Below are positions 49,364-59,230 of a stretch of 64,000 bases of DNA, piece after piece (the stretch's first letter is position 1; every line of letters begins with the position of its first letter). The DNA is taken from assembly GCF_000271665.2 (NCBI RefSeq), contig NZ_CP010978.1:2262501-2326500 (forward strand), written 5' to 3'. Under the pieces are notes generated by a model. The model was not told where the DNA came from. It was given only the letters and a program-made list of their open reading frames with translations, and made no database searches. The translations under genes and the position numbers were made by a program. Origin of the DNA: Pelosinus fermentans JBW45 (lineage in GTDB: Bacteria > Bacillota > Negativicutes > DSM-13327).

Positions 49364-50395
49364 TTGTTGATGACAACCGTTGCTACCATTTTTGTATTTG
49401 GACTGTTGGTATTCGTTCATGAATTAGGACATTTCGTTACCGCAAAAATGACTGGTATGCGAGTAGATGAGTTTGCGATTGGCTTTGGTCCTAAAGTAAT
49501 TAGTTATAAGCATGGTGAGACGCTATATTCTTGGCGCATTATACCATTAGGCGGTTTCAATAAAATTGCAGGTATGGATCCTGATGAGGAGCAAGATGAT
49601 CGCTCTTTTAATGCAAAATCGATTCCTGCCAGGATGTTAGTAATTGTAGCTGGATCAACAATGAATTTTGTGTTGCCAATCCTATTATTTTTGACAATTT
49701 TTTTGAGCTCAGGTATTGATACTCCTTCAAGCTCTCCCATTGTCGGTAATGTTTTTGCTGATAAGCCTGCAGCGCAGGCAGGATTATCCCTTGGTGATAC
49801 AATCATTGCGGTGAATAATCAAGAAATTACATCATGGAGAGAATTTGTAAATATTGTACAAATAAATGCTGGTAATAAACTATCATTAAAATATCAACAT
49901 AATGGTGAAATTAAAACAACGGTAGTAACTCCAGAATTTGACGAAAAAGCCAATCGAGGCATTATAGGTGTGATGCCGCAAATTGAAAAATATCATCCGG
50001 GTTTTATCGAAGCATTTGGCTTAGCTGCTAAGCAAACATATGTAGTAGCGAGTAGTATGGTTGTTGGCATTGCGCAAATGATTACAGGAAAGGTTGCTGC
50101 TGAAGTAGCTGGTCCAATTGGTGTGGCGCAAATGGCGGGTGAAGTTGCGCAATTAGGCTTGATTCCTCTACTGCAGTTTGCTGCATTTTTGAGCATAAAC
50201 TTAGGACTGATTAATTTGTTACCAGTACCTATGCTTGATGGCGGGCATCTTGTAACCTTAGTCGTAGAGGGATTAAGAGGTAAGCCCTTAGAGAAAAAAC
50301 ATATGCAATTTATACAAATGATTGGCTTTGCCTTATTGATGCTTTTATTTTTAGTAGCTACCTTTAAAGATATTTCTAGATTAAAGATTTTTTAA
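49364..50395 (+). CDS. rseP: Site-2 protease RseP/RasP
   Basis: Intramembrane zinc metalloprotease. The HELGH motif is at residues 19-23 within the first helix, one PDZ domain spans about 125-190, and NLLPVPMLDGGH supplies the third zinc ligand near 290. AGGAG (49351-49355) suits TTG 49364; GTG 49355 lies in the site. 343 residues. Confidence 0.92.
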   Translation: MLMTTVATIFVFGLLVFVHELGHFVTAKMTGMRVDEFAIGFGPKVISYKHGETLYSWRIIPLGGFNKIAGMDPDEEQDDRSFNAKSIPARMLVIVAGSTMNFVLPILLFLTIFLSSGIDTPSSSPIVGNVFADKPAAQAGLSLGDTIIAVNNQEITSWREFVNIVQINAGNKLSLKYQHNGEIKTTVVTPEFDEKANRGIIGVMPQIEKYHPGFIEAFGLAAKQTYVVASSMVVGIAQMITGKVAAEVAGPIGVAQMAGEVAQLGLIPLLQFAAFLSINLGLINLLPVPMLDGGHLVTLVVEGLRGKPLEKKHMQFIQMIGFALLMLLFLVATFKDISRLKIF

Positions 50396-50493
50396 GAACG
50401 AGAAAACTTTTTAGAAAGATGAAATCAAGGGGAATTTAAATTTATTTAAGTAAATTAATTGCCGCCTAGATCGTAGATTTTTGAGGTGAAGAA

Positions 50494-51573
50494 ATGACAG
50501 AATTTATGCAACGAAGAATGACAAACCCTGTATATGTTGGCAAGGTAATGGTTGGTGGTACAGCTCCTATCTCTGTTCAATCTATGACAAATACCAAAAC
50601 TGATGATGTAGCAGATACAGTAGCTCAAATTATGCAGTTGGGTTCAGCAGGGTGTGATATAGTGCGTTTAGCGGTACCAGATATGTCAGCAGCATTAGCA
50701 ATAAAAGAAATTAAATCAAAAGTACAGATACCTCTAATTGCAGATATTCATTTTGATTATCGTTTAGCAATTGCTGCAATGGAAAATGGTGTTGATGCTC
50801 TGCGGATTAATCCTGGCAATATTGCTGAGGCAAATCATGTTGCAATCATTGTTAAAGAAGCAAAAAAACGAAGTATTCCGATTCGTATTGGGGTGAATGC
50901 CGGCTCTTTAGAAAAAAGTATTCTAGAGAAATATGGCGGGCACCCTACGCCTGCTGGCATGGTAGAAAGTGCGATGCAGCATATTGCTATCTTAGAAAAA
51001 TTAGAATTTCGAGATATTAAAGTATCGTTAAAAGCCAACGATGTTCCTATGACTATTAATGCTTATCGGTTGATGTCTGAAACAGTTAATTATCCTTTGC
51101 ATTTGGGAATTACGGAAGCTGGAACCATAAAATCGGGAATGATTAAATCAGCGGTAGGTATTGGTGCTTTATTAGCACAAGGTATTGGCGATACTATTCG
51201 CGTATCCCTAACAGGTGATCCTGTGGAAGAAATAAAAGCTGCAAATGAAATATTAAAGTCTTTAGGATTAAGAGAATATGGACCAACTTTGATTTCATGC
51301 CCTACTTGTGGACGGTGTAATATCAATTTGGCAGAAATCGCGGAACAAGTTGAGCAAAAACTTAGCCAAGTACGTAAGCCATTTAAAGTTGCTGTTATGG
51401 GATGTGTTGTGAATGGTCCTGGTGAAGCAAAGGAAGCAGATGTTGGAATTGCAGGCGGCAAGGGGCAAGGATTGGTATTTCGTAAAGGTGAGATCGTAAA
51501 AAGAGTTTCAGAAGATCAGTTAGTAACAGCATTATTCACAGAAATTGACAAACTCATCGAGGAGGACAATTAA
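50494..51573 (+). CDS. ispG: 4-hydroxy-3-methylbut-2-enyl diphosphate synthase IspG
   Basis: Penultimate MEP-pathway enzyme with one 4Fe-4S cluster. N-terminal TIM barrel with [12 protein letters not shown] and [11 protein letters not shown], and C-terminal cluster Cys in CPTCGRC and [11 protein letters not shown]. 359 residues. No strong promoter is visible in the 98-base gap before it. Confidence 0.96.
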   Translation: MTEFMQRRMTNPVYVGKVMVGGTAPISVQSMTNTKTDDVADTVAQIMQLGSAGCDIVRLAVPDMSAALAIKEIKSKVQIPLIADIHFDYRLAIAAMENGVDALRINPGNIAEANHVAIIVKEAKKRSIPIRIGVNAGSLEKSILEKYGGHPTPAGMVESAMQHIAILEKLEFRDIKVSLKANDVPMTINAYRLMSETVNYPLHLGITEAGTIKSGMIKSAVGIGALLAQGIGDTIRVSLTGDPVEEIKAANEILKSLGLREYGPTLISCPTCGRCNINLAEIAEQVEQKLSQVRKPFKVAVMGCVVNGPGEAKEADVGIAGGKGQGLVFRKGEIVKRVSEDQLVTALFTEIDKLIEEDN

Positions 51574-51576
51574 ACT

Positions 51577-53280
51577 ATGCTTGTATCACAATTATATGCT
51601 CCTACATTACGGGAAACTCCAGCGGAAGCCGAAGTAGTAAGCCATCAACTTATGCTGCGGTCCGGTATGATCCGCAAAGCCGCTGGTGGAGTTTATACAT
51701 ATATGCCATTGGCTTTGAGAGTACTTAGAAAAATTGAAAATATTGTGCGCCAAGAAATGGATGCTAAAGGTGGTCAGGAATTATTGATGCCAATTATCCA
51801 GCCAGCAGAAATGTGGCAGGAAACTGGTCGTTGGGATGTATATGGTGATGAAATGTTCAGATTGAAGGACCGGCATAACCGGGATTTTTGTCTTGGACCT
51901 ACTCATGAAGAAATGATTACTACATTGGTACGCTCAGATGTACGCTCGTACCGGCAATTGCCTTTGAAGCTTTATCAAATTCAAAATAAATATCGTGATG
52001 AACGACGTCCCCGTTTTGGATTAATGCGTGGGCGCGAATTTATTATGAAAGATTTATATTCTTTTGATAAAGATGAGGAAGGTCTTGCTAAAAGCTATGA
52101 TCAAATGTATGAAGCCTATACTACTATTTTCAATCGTTGTGGGTTAACATTTAGGGCTGTGGAAGCTGATGGTGGGGCAATTGGCGGCAGCGGTACTCAT
52201 GAGTTCATGGTTATTGCTGATTCAGGTGAAGCTGCTATTGTATATTGTCCATCATGTGAATATGCGGCAAATGTGGAAAAAGCGGAATTAAAAGCTATCT
52301 CAATACCAAAAGAGGAATTAAAAGCCTTAAGTATCGTTGATACACCAGGGACCAAATCCATAGAAGCAGTAACAACTCTATTAGGAATTAACGCTGATAA
52401 GGCAATTAAGACTCTTGTGTATAATACTGATAAGGGCGTTGTAGTAGCCCTAGTTCGTGGTGACCACGAAGTCAATGAAATTAAATTGCAGAATCTAGTG
52501 GATTGTTTAACAATTGAGTTAGCAGATGAAAAGACAATAGTGGAAACCCTAGGTAGTACTCCGGGCTTTATTGGTCCGGTTGGCATAAAAATTCCAATGC
52601 TTATTGCTGATTCTACTGTTATGAACCAATATAATGCTGTTTGTGGGGCAAATGCTCCTGATAAACATTACTGCAACGTAAATGCTAAACGTGATTTTTC
52701 TCCTACGATCATTGCTGATATTCGTTTAATTCAAGAAAATGATCCTTGTCCTCATTGCAGCTTACCAGTGAAAACTGCCAGAGGGATTGAAGTCGGTCAA
52801 GTATTCAAACTGCATACTAAATATAGTAAAGCGTTGAAAGCTACCTATCTAGATGTGAATGGGAGAGAGCAGCCTATGGTTATGGGGTGCTACGGCATCG
52901 GTGTGAGTCGCACTATGGCTGCAACAATTGAGCAAAATAACGATGAATATGGAATTATTTGGCCGGCAGCGATAGCACCATATCATGTTATCATTGTGCC
53001 GATTAGCCCTAAAGATGAGGCACAGATGTCTTTATCAAATTCAATCTATAAAACATTAAATGCGTCAGGTATTGAGGCTGTCTTTGACGATCGTAATGAG
53101 CGACCTGGAGTGAAGTTTAAAGATGCTGATCTGATTGGATATCCTTTAAAAGTTACAGTTGGACCAAAAACAATTAATGAGAATATAATTGAAGTGAAAG
53201 TAAGACGTACAGGAGAAGTATTGTATTTCGATGTAAATAATTACTTAGAAGATATAAAATCTTTATTGGCAAGGTTATAA
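51577..53280 (+). CDS. proS: Prolyl-tRNA synthetase, bacterial type
   Basis: Class II synthetase. Motif 2 lies around [32 protein letters not shown] (landmarks [18 protein letters not shown]). The editing INS domain is inserted about residues 230-400 ([13 protein letters not shown]). Motif 3 and the anticodon-binding domain follow (GCYGIGVSR and later). 567 residues. ATG 3 bases after the ispG stop. Confidence 0.96.
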   Translation: MLVSQLYAPTLRETPAEAEVVSHQLMLRSGMIRKAAGGVYTYMPLALRVLRKIENIVRQEMDAKGGQELLMPIIQPAEMWQETGRWDVYGDEMFRLKDRHNRDFCLGPTHEEMITTLVRSDVRSYRQLPLKLYQIQNKYRDERRPRFGLMRGREFIMKDLYSFDKDEEGLAKSYDQMYEAYTTIFNRCGLTFRAVEADGGAIGGSGTHEFMVIADSGEAAIVYCPSCEYAANVEKAELKAISIPKEELKALSIVDTPGTKSIEAVTTLLGINADKAIKTLVYNTDKGVVVALVRGDHEVNEIKLQNLVDCLTIELADEKTIVETLGSTPGFIGPVGIKIPMLIADSTVMNQYNAVCGANAPDKHYCNVNAKRDFSPTIIADIRLIQENDPCPHCSLPVKTARGIEVGQVFKLHTKYSKALKATYLDVNGREQPMVMGCYGIGVSRTMAATIEQNNDEYGIIWPAAIAPYHVIIVPISPKDEAQMSLSNSIYKTLNASGIEAVFDDRNERPGVKFKDADLIGYPLKVTVGPKTINENIIEVKVRRTGEVLYFDVNNYLEDIKSLLARL

Positions 53281-53323
53281 GCAAGATTATTTTCCTGCCT
53301 TGGTCATCGAAAAAAATATAAAA

Positions 53324-53400
53324 AAGAAGCCACAAGGGTGCTGTCTTTTACATGTTACTCAATATGAGCATCAGGTAAGATTGCACCTTTATGGTTTCTT
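53324..53400. terminator. Bidirectional hairpin between convergent proS and arsC-like gene
   Basis: AAGAAGCCACAAGGGTGC (53324-53341) pairs with GCACCTTTATGGTTTCTT (53383-53400) with three wobble or mismatch positions. On the minus strand a long T-run follows, so it serves the arsC-like gene best and proS less strongly. Confidence 0.6.
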
Positions 53401-53418
53401 TATAAGAAAATTAGAGGT

Positions 53419-53757
53419 TTAAGCTTGCCACTGTTTCCAAACCTCAGGACAGTATCCAATTGTTGCAGCCTTAGAAGTGTTTCTTACGATAGGTGTTTTA
53501 AGTAATAAAGGATTGTTCAATAAAATATCCTCTGTATTATGGATGATATATCTTAAATTACTTGCCTCATATTCTTTACTTTCCGTATTAATTAAGTCCT
53601 TCAAAGCAATAAATCTTTTTATACTACTTAACTCTCCTTTGCTTAAGGCCTTTAAAGTTAAGTCAATGAATTGATAGGGGATTTTTCGTTCCTTAAAATA
53701 TCGTTCAGCTTTACGTGTATTTTGGCATTTTTTTGTACCAAAGATTTGAATGTTCAT
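53419..53757 (-). CDS. ArsC/Spx-family thioredoxin-fold protein
   Basis: 112-residue protein with one redox Cys at residue 11 in GTKKCQNTRKAERYF (CxxT rather than the CxxC of Spx) and TPIVRN at the place of the cis-Pro loop. It belongs to the ArsC/YffB branch whose substrates are often unknown; arsenate reduction is not shown. AGAGAGG precedes the ATG (minus strand). Alone between proS and an RMD1-like gene. Confidence 0.82.
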   Translation of the reverse strand: MNIQIFGTKKCQNTRKAERYFKERKIPYQFIDLTLKALSKGELSSIKRFIALKDLINTESKEYEASNLRYIIHNTEDILLNNPLLLKTPIVRNTSKAATIGYCPEVWKQWQA

Positions 53758-53890
53758 AATAGACCTCTCTTTATGGTTAGTATCTATTAATAAAATATCC
53801 TAATACGCAGAGAAAAGCAATTATAACTAAATATACAGGTTGTTTTAAGAGTGACATAATTCATGAGATAAAATGGCAGGAGTAGCTCAA

Positions 53891-54727
53891 ATGGAGTGTG
53901 AGATCATGGCTGAAACGGAGTTTAAAGCAATTGTTCTAAGTAATGAAATTAATTTAAATAAAATTTCTCAACATTTTGGTAGTAATCGTAAATTAAAATG
54001 GGAAGAATATTTAATATTAAAAGGTACTGAATTACAAGGTATTGTTCGTGAAATAGAAATGAAAAGAGTATATTTATTCCATTTTGGCAGTATTGTATTT
54101 TTAAACTTTCAATATCATGAAATAATGGATGTTATTAATTATTTAAAAACAATTGAAAGCGGTATACATGATACAAATACATTTAAGTATGTTGATGAAT
54201 ATAAGATTGAAAGTAACTCAGAAAGTGAATCAGCTATCAATAATGATTATATGGTTACGAAACAAATAGCTGAATACCAATTTGATATTGTTTCTACCGT
54301 ATTGGCAAAATCCGTAGCTTTAGAAAAGATTGAAGCTGATATTTCCCGGGTTTTAGATGAAATTGAAGAAGTTGTGAATAATTTATACCGAGGAGAGTTA
54401 ACAGTATCAGATGAAAAACTAGCAAAAATGTCAGCAAGTATTTTAGAATTTAAGTTAAGCACCATTTCGTATGTTATGTTATTGGACAAACCAGCAATTA
54501 CTTGGAATAATGAGGGTGCTAGCGAGCTATTTGATGAACTTACCATATTATTTGAATTAGCGGATCGTTATGAAAAACTTCGTCATAAAATAGATACATT
54601 GATGGATATTATAGAGGTTTTTTCAGGACTGGCTCATTCCAAAAGGGGAACTCGCTTAGAATGGGTGATTATCATATTAATTGGCATTGAAATTTGCTTA
54701 TCTTTATTTGAAAAATTCATAGGTTGA
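53891..54727 (+). CDS. RMD1/DUF155-family membrane protein
   Basis: 278-residue protein of the RMD1 (YagE/DUF155) family, related to mitochondrial RMD1. The N-terminal half has FHFGSIVFLNFQYHE, the middle is helical, and a C-terminal helix EWVIIILIGIEICLSLFEKF anchors it. Bacterial function is unknown. CAGGAG at 53877-53882 suits ATG 53891. An AT-rich gap separates it from the divergent arsC-like gene. Confidence 0.8.
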   Translation: MECEIMAETEFKAIVLSNEINLNKISQHFGSNRKLKWEEYLILKGTELQGIVREIEMKRVYLFHFGSIVFLNFQYHEIMDVINYLKTIESGIHDTNTFKYVDEYKIESNSESESAINNDYMVTKQIAEYQFDIVSTVLAKSVALEKIEADISRVLDEIEEVVNNLYRGELTVSDEKLAKMSASILEFKLSTISYVMLLDKPAITWNNEGASELFDELTILFELADRYEKLRHKIDTLMDIIEVFSGLAHSKRGTRLEWVIIILIGIEICLSLFEKFIG

Positions 54728-54753
54728 CCAGAAATACCCAAAGGTAATATAAT
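54724..54753 (+). promoter_or_regulatory. Sigma-A promoter of the CoA-binding/trxA unit
   Basis: TTGACC (54724-54729), an 18-base spacer and TATAAT (54748-54753) lie about 30 bases before the TTG of the CoA-binding gene. The -35 overlaps the RMD1-like gene's stop codon. Confidence 0.7.
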
Positions 54754-54782
54754 GTAATAAAAAGTTAATAGGAGGTAAATAT

Positions 54783-55175
54783 TTGAGTAACATTGACACT
54801 ATGCTAAACTTAAAAACTTGGGCAGTGGTTGGAGCAACCGATAATAAAGAAAAATTTGGATTTAAAATTTTTAAAGTAATGTTAGAGGCTGGATTTGAAG
54901 TCTATCCAATTAATACTGGTGTTGCAGAGATTCTTGGACAAAAATGTTATCCAACACTAAAGGATTTGCCAATAAAGCCAGAAGCTGTAGATATAGTAGT
55001 ACCTCCTAAAGTTGGCGAGAAAATTATGCATGAATGTGCAGAAATTGGTATAAAAAATGTTTGGTTGCAGCCTGGAGCAGATGCTCCCCAGGTTATTCAT
55101 GTGGCCGAAGAGTTAGGACTTAATGTTGTTCATCATGCATGTGTCATGGTTGAAATGAGGAAAAAGGAGGCATAA
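54783..55175 (+). CDS. CoA-binding domain protein (YccU-like)
   Basis: 130-residue Rossmann-type CoA-binding protein with WAVVGATDNKEKFG at the N-terminus and NVWLQPGADAPQV near the C-terminus, ending HHACVMVE. TTG start after GGAGG. Relatives bind CoA tightly; a thiol-related role is inferred from the adjacent thioredoxin gene, which starts 3 bases later. Confidence 0.85.
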   Translation: MSNIDTMLNLKTWAVVGATDNKEKFGFKIFKVMLEAGFEVYPINTGVAEILGQKCYPTLKDLPIKPEAVDIVVPPKVGEKIMHECAEIGIKNVWLQPGADAPQVIHVAEELGLNVVHHACVMVEMRKKEA

Positions 55176-55178
55176 TCA

Positions 55179-55502
55179 ATGGCAAATGTAATTCATGTGA
55201 ATGAGGAAAATTTTCAGAGTGAAGTAATGGAGTCAAAAGTACCTGTATTAGCAGATTTTTGGGCACCTTGGTGTGGCCATTGTACGAAGTTATCTCCAAT
55301 ACTTGACGAATTAGCTGCTGATCTGGGAGATAAGGTTAAAGTGGTAAAAATTAGTGTAGATGAAAATAGAGCACTAGCGCAACAATATAGTGTAATGAGT
55401 TTACCCACTATGATACTAATTAAAGATGGAGAAAAGGTGGAAAAATTATTAGGGTTTATGCCGAAAGCTGCCATTAGTGATAAAATTTCATCAGTATTAT
55501 AA
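55179..55502 (+). CDS. trxA: Thioredoxin with a WCGHC active site
   Basis: 107-residue thioredoxin. The active site is WCGHC (Cys32, Cys35) rather than the classical WCGPC, the PDI-like variant that tends to raise the redox potential. The cis-Pro is in SLPTMILIKDG. AAAGGAGG before the ATG. Followed by a strong terminator. Confidence 0.93.
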   Translation: MANVIHVNEENFQSEVMESKVPVLADFWAPWCGHCTKLSPILDELAADLGDKVKVVKISVDENRALAQQYSVMSLPTMILIKDGEKVEKLLGFMPKAAISDKISSVL

Positions 55503-55508
55503 ATTGGA

Positions 55509-55545
55509 CAACCAATAACAGTAAATGTTATTGGTTGTTTTTTTG
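55509..55545 (+). terminator. Rho-independent terminator of trxA
   Basis: CAACCAATAACA (55509-55520) pairs perfectly with TGTTATTGGTTG (55526-55537), followed by a run of eight T. Confidence 0.96.
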
Positions 55546-55611
55546 TTCTAATTATATTGCTGATGGAATAGACAATAGCAACATAATTTTTAAGAGTGGG
55601 GGCCGGAACTA

Positions 55612-57546
55612 TTGGCAAAAGTGGTTTTAGTTGGTTCTCCTAACGTTGGTAAAAGTGTAATATTTAACTATCTAACTGGTAAATATGTGGCAGTATCCAA
55701 TTATCCAGGAACCACAGTTGATATTTCTCGGGGGTATAGCAAAATAAATGGAAAAGCATATGAATTTATCGATACTCCAGGTATGTACTCTCTTATACCC
55801 ATTACAGAGGAAGAGCGAGTATCACGAATGTTATTGTGCCAGGAGAAACCGGATATTGTATTACATGTAATTGATGCTAAAAATATTCGTAGAATGCTAC
55901 ATCTTACGCTGCAGCTCATAGATATGGGTTTCCCAGTTGTATTAGTTGTAAATTTGATAGATGAAGCAAAGAAAAATGGTATTTTTTTTAAACTAGAGTG
56001 TTTATCTGACATTTTGGGAATTCCAGTTATTGCTACCATTGCCACAAAAGGTCTTGGTCTAGGAAAGATTAAAGAAGAAGTTCAACAGTATTCGCCTGGC
56101 AAAATTCGTTTTTCTTTACTGTATTCTCCTAACATAGAACAAGCTATTCATTCTATCAGTGCTAAAATAAAAGGAGAGTATGGTTTATCCCGTCGCATGA
56201 CAGCTCTTTTACTTATACAAGGTGATAAAATATTGTATGCATTGGCAAATCATAAGGAACGTGCATTTCCTGAAGTCTTAGCAGAGGTCAATAAGCTTAA
56301 TTCTTATTACCAATATGATATGGAATATATTCTAGCTGTAGAGCGGCAGCGTGCAATTGATCGTATTTGCGACTCCGTTCTGGAGGAAAGAAAGATATAT
56401 TCGCGAGGCGTGGGCGAAACATTAAGCCGTTTAACTAGGGAGCCTGTTACAGGCATACCTATTTTATGTTTAGTAATATTTTTTGGAATCTATCAATTTG
56501 TAGGGAAATTTGGAGCTGGGTTTTTAGTTGAGTATTTAGATTTGAATCTCTTTGTTCCTTATATTAATCCTTTAATGGAATATTATGTATATCAGTATAT
56601 ACCTTGGGATTGGTTACAATCATTAATAATGGGGAAATATGGATTTTTTACTTTAGGATTTCGCTATGCATTTATTATTATTTTACCGATTGTTAGTACC
56701 TTTTTCTTTATGTTTGCCATTTTAGAAGATAGCGGATATTTACCTCGATTAGCCATGTTAATGGATTTTATATTTAAAAAAATTGGATTAAATGGTAGAG
56801 CTGTAATTCCTTTCGCCTTGGGATTAGGCTGCGGCACAATGGCTGTTATGGTAACGCGAACATTGGAAACACGCCGCGAAAGAACATTAGCTACTTTCTT
56901 ATTGTCTTTAACCATACCTTGTTCGGCACAGCTTGGTGTTATATTAGCATTATTGTCGGATTCGTTTTTATCTCTAACCATATGGGGGTGTTATATCCTC
57001 CTCATTTTTGGAATTGTTGGAAGGCTGTCAGGAAGTTTGTTACCTGGCAATTCTAGTTCATTTTATATGGAAATACCACCTTTGCGGTTGCCAATGTTAT
57101 CGAATGTATTACATAAGGCTTTTATTCGTATGTGGTGGTATTTTATAGAAATCCTGCCGATTTTCATAATAACTAGTATTGTTTTATGGATTGGTGATCG
57201 AACTGGCGTTCTAACCTATATCATATATTCGATGCAGCCGGTCATGAGTTCACTTAGTTTGCCAATTGAAACAGCTCAACCATTTCTACTGGGGTTTTTC
57301 CGCAGAGATTATGGTGCTGCTGGATTATATGAAATGGTTACTAGTCATAGTTTAAGTAAAGAGCAGCTTTTAATTGCTAGTGTAACATTGACCTTATTTG
57401 TGCCTTGTATTGCACAAGTAGCGGTAATGATAAAAGAACGAGGGGTATTTATTTCAATTATAATGTTATGTAGTATTATCTTTTTGGCTTTTATGGGAGG
57501 TTTGCTGCTTTCTAAAATATTACCGATTCTTAATCTTTACTTGTAG
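55612..57546 (+). CDS. feoB: FeoB-type ferrous iron transporter, divergent
   Basis: 644-residue membrane transporter with an N-terminal G domain (GSPNVGKS at 8-15, PGTTVDISRG, DTPGMYS, NLIDE) and about ten membrane segments. The G1 has Ser at the position where GNPNxGK is usual. In the membrane core, GLGCGTMAVMVTRT and PCSAQLGVI replace the canonical GCNVPAIMATRT and CGARLPVY, and FFRRDYGAAGL stands near the C-terminus. TTG start after GGGGG. Iron is likely but not proven; another divalent metal is possible. Confidence 0.85.
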   Translation: MAKVVLVGSPNVGKSVIFNYLTGKYVAVSNYPGTTVDISRGYSKINGKAYEFIDTPGMYSLIPITEEERVSRMLLCQEKPDIVLHVIDAKNIRRMLHLTLQLIDMGFPVVLVVNLIDEAKKNGIFFKLECLSDILGIPVIATIATKGLGLGKIKEEVQQYSPGKIRFSLLYSPNIEQAIHSISAKIKGEYGLSRRMTALLLIQGDKILYALANHKERAFPEVLAEVNKLNSYYQYDMEYILAVERQRAIDRICDSVLEERKIYSRGVGETLSRLTREPVTGIPILCLVIFFGIYQFVGKFGAGFLVEYLDLNLFVPYINPLMEYYVYQYIPWDWLQSLIMGKYGFFTLGFRYAFIIILPIVSTFFFMFAILEDSGYLPRLAMLMDFIFKKIGLNGRAVIPFALGLGCGTMAVMVTRTLETRRERTLATFLLSLTIPCSAQLGVILALLSDSFLSLTIWGCYILLIFGIVGRLSGSLLPGNSSSFYMEIPPLRLPMLSNVLHKAFIRMWWYFIEILPIFIITSIVLWIGDRTGVLTYIIYSMQPVMSSLSLPIETAQPFLLGFFRRDYGAAGLYEMVTSHSLSKEQLLIASVTLTLFVPCIAQVAVMIKERGVFISIIMLCSIIFLAFMGGLLLSKILPILNLYL

Positions 57547-57582
57547 AAAATATCCTTTAGTCTGATAAAGGGAGTGGACAAT

Positions 57583-57810
57583 ATGGCTCACCTTATACCA
57601 ATTGTTAGGTGTAAAAAGAATACGATGGTACATGTTGTACGTCTATTATTAACAAGTGGGGATCATTTACGCAAACTAACAGCTTTGGGGGTATTGCCTG
57701 GGGTGAAAATAGAAATTTTGCAAACATATCCTGCCTATGTATTAAAAATAGGATATACACAAATTGCTTTAGATTATGAAATAGCAAAAAATATTATTGT
57801 TGCTCCATAA
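57583..57810 (+). CDS. feoA: FeoA-domain protein
   Basis: 75-residue SH3-like FeoA domain with LRKLTALGVLPGVKIEIL and an IALDYEIAKNIIV end. AAAGGGAG (57567-57574) suits ATG 57583. It follows feoB rather than preceding it, and is probably the regulatory partner of this transporter. Confidence 0.82.
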   Translation: MAHLIPIVRCKKNTMVHVVRLLLTSGDHLRKLTALGVLPGVKIEILQTYPAYVLKIGYTQIALDYEIAKNIIVAP

Positions 57811-57870
57811 TTAAAAGGGAATTTGCTTGATACTAGTGGTTTTGTTAGAAACACTGAATATATTATAAAA

Positions 57871-57894
57871 AGGACTTGGATTGTACCAAGTCTT
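57871..57894 (-). terminator. Terminator of the DUF1858 gene overlapping its stop
   Basis: Read on the minus strand, AAGACTTGG pairs with CCAAGTCCT and TTTTTATAATATA follows. The stem covers the stop codon of the minus-strand gene. The T-run is on the minus side only, so it serves the DUF1858 gene. Confidence 0.8.
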
Positions 57895-58102
57895 AATCAG
57901 AAGTGTTATTTTCTATCGCTTTATTTAAAGCATTGATTAATGTCGTTATGTCGATGCCGTGAGCTGCTGCTCCTTGTCCAATATTCTCAAACCGTGCAGC
58001 CGCACAACCCAAACATCCCATACCATGATCGCGAAAAATAGCAACCGTTTGGGGATATTGTTCAACGACTTCTGAAATTCTCATATTTTCGGTAATAAGC
58101 AT
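57893..58102 (-). CDS. DUF1858 (ScdA_N-like) small protein
   Basis: 69 residues: an N-terminal ITENMRISEVVEQYPQTVAIFRDHGMGCLGC pattern (landmarks Cys30 and Cys33) defines DUF1858, a domain often found near hybrid-cluster and iron-sulphur repair proteins. AGGAGG precedes the ATG on the minus strand. It is convergent with feoA, divergent from the deacetylase. Role in iron or Fe-S handling is inferred from the CxxC and the feo neighbour. Confidence 0.85.
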   Translation of the reverse strand: MLITENMRISEVVEQYPQTVAIFRDHGMGCLGCAAARFENIGQGAAAHGIDITTLINALNKAIENNTSD

Positions 58103-58259
58103 AAAACAACCTCCTAATTAACATAATTATTAATACATAGTTTTAGCAAGCGATAAAATTTTATACGAACTAGAGGCTAGTATTTTTTGCAAAAGAGAGG
58201 TAGAATATTGTAGATAAAGATAAAACAGGGGTCATATGAGGTAAAAGGCGGTGCAAAAA

Positions 58260-59081
58260 TTGAATATAAAAAAGGGGCAAATCAATATCGTAATAGGTTT
58301 AATAATTATATTTTTCTTGATTGCCCTTTCTAAATTCGGTAACCATTCAGTAGTAGCAAGCTATAATAAAAGCAATTCTATTACTCTTCAAGAAGTACCT
58401 ATTTTAAATTATCATAAAGTGGATATATTAAATCACGCTCTATCTGTTTCACCACGAGAGTTTGAAGACCAAATGGAGTATTTATACCAAAATGGTTATC
58501 ATACGATTACTCCTGATCAACTTATGGCTTATTTAAAATCGGGTAAACCATTGCCAGACAAACCGATTTTGATTACCTTTGATGATGGCTATCTTGATAA
58601 TTATACAAATGCATATCCTATCATGAAAAAATACGGTTTTACTGGAACAATTTTTATTGTTACGAATTTTATTAGTAAAGATGAGCGGTTTATGACTTGG
58701 GATCAAATAAAAGAAATGCAACAAAACGGTATGATCTTTGGCTCGCATACAGCAAATCATAAATCTCTTACAAGTCTTACGAAGGAACAAGTTCTAGATG
58801 AACTTAGCCAATCCCGTGATGAAATAGCACGGCAATTAGGTAAGGCTCCTAAGTATTTTGCCTATCCAACTGGCACTTATAATGGGGAAATTGAAGACAT
58901 GGTGAGAAAAACAGGATATAAGGCCGCATTCACTATTGAATATGGGCAGGTTGGTGCTGATAGCGATGTATTCCTTTTGCAGCGGATTCCCATTTTTAAA
59001 GGGCAAAAAACTTTTCGAAGTTTCTTCATTCGCTTAAACGGTGCACCTGTCTTAGAAGAACTGGGTATTATAAAAAATTAA
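58260..59081 (+). CDS. Polysaccharide deacetylase, membrane-anchored
   Basis: NodB-family carbohydrate de-N-acetylase. An N-terminal helix (INIVIGLIIIFFLIALSKF) anchors or exports it. Metal and catalytic motifs are TFDDGY (Asp108/109), HTANH (HxxxH, His163/167) and FAYPTGTY. AAAGGCGGTG at 58244-58253 points to TTG 58260 rather than GTG 58251, which lies in the site. Substrate may be peptidoglycan or an exopolysaccharide; not decidable. 273 residues. Confidence 0.87.
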   Translation: MNIKKGQINIVIGLIIIFFLIALSKFGNHSVVASYNKSNSITLQEVPILNYHKVDILNHALSVSPREFEDQMEYLYQNGYHTITPDQLMAYLKSGKPLPDKPILITFDDGYLDNYTNAYPIMKKYGFTGTIFIVTNFISKDERFMTWDQIKEMQQNGMIFGSHTANHKSLTSLTKEQVLDELSQSRDEIARQLGKAPKYFAYPTGTYNGEIEDMVRKTGYKAAFTIEYGQVGADSDVFLLQRIPIFKGQKTFRSFFIRLNGAPVLEELGIIKN

Positions 59082-59101
59082 ATATTTCAGATAAAAACTA
59101 G

Positions 59102-59141
59102 GACAAAAGACTTTGAAGATGGGTCTTTTGTCTTTTATTTT
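59102..59141 (+). terminator. Rho-independent terminator after the deacetylase
   Basis: GACAAAAGAC (59102-59111) pairs with GTCTTTTGTC (59123-59132), followed by a T-rich tract. Confidence 0.88.
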
Positions 59142-59204
59142 TAAATGGTGAAGAATTCCTTAAGGATTAAGAAGGATTTTATTTTATAAAGATAGAACAC
59201 TAAA

Positions 59205-59230
59205 AGTGGGTAATAGTGGTGAAAAGTGGT
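59205..59230 (+). promoter_or_regulatory. MraZ operator repeats
   Basis: Three AGTGG(G/T) units lie at exact 10-base spacing (59205, 59215, 59225), with a weaker TGGTGG further on. MraZ of Escherichia coli and Mycoplasma binds GTG-containing repeats at 10-base period upstream of its own gene, so autoregulation of the dcw operon is likely. Confidence 0.8.
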
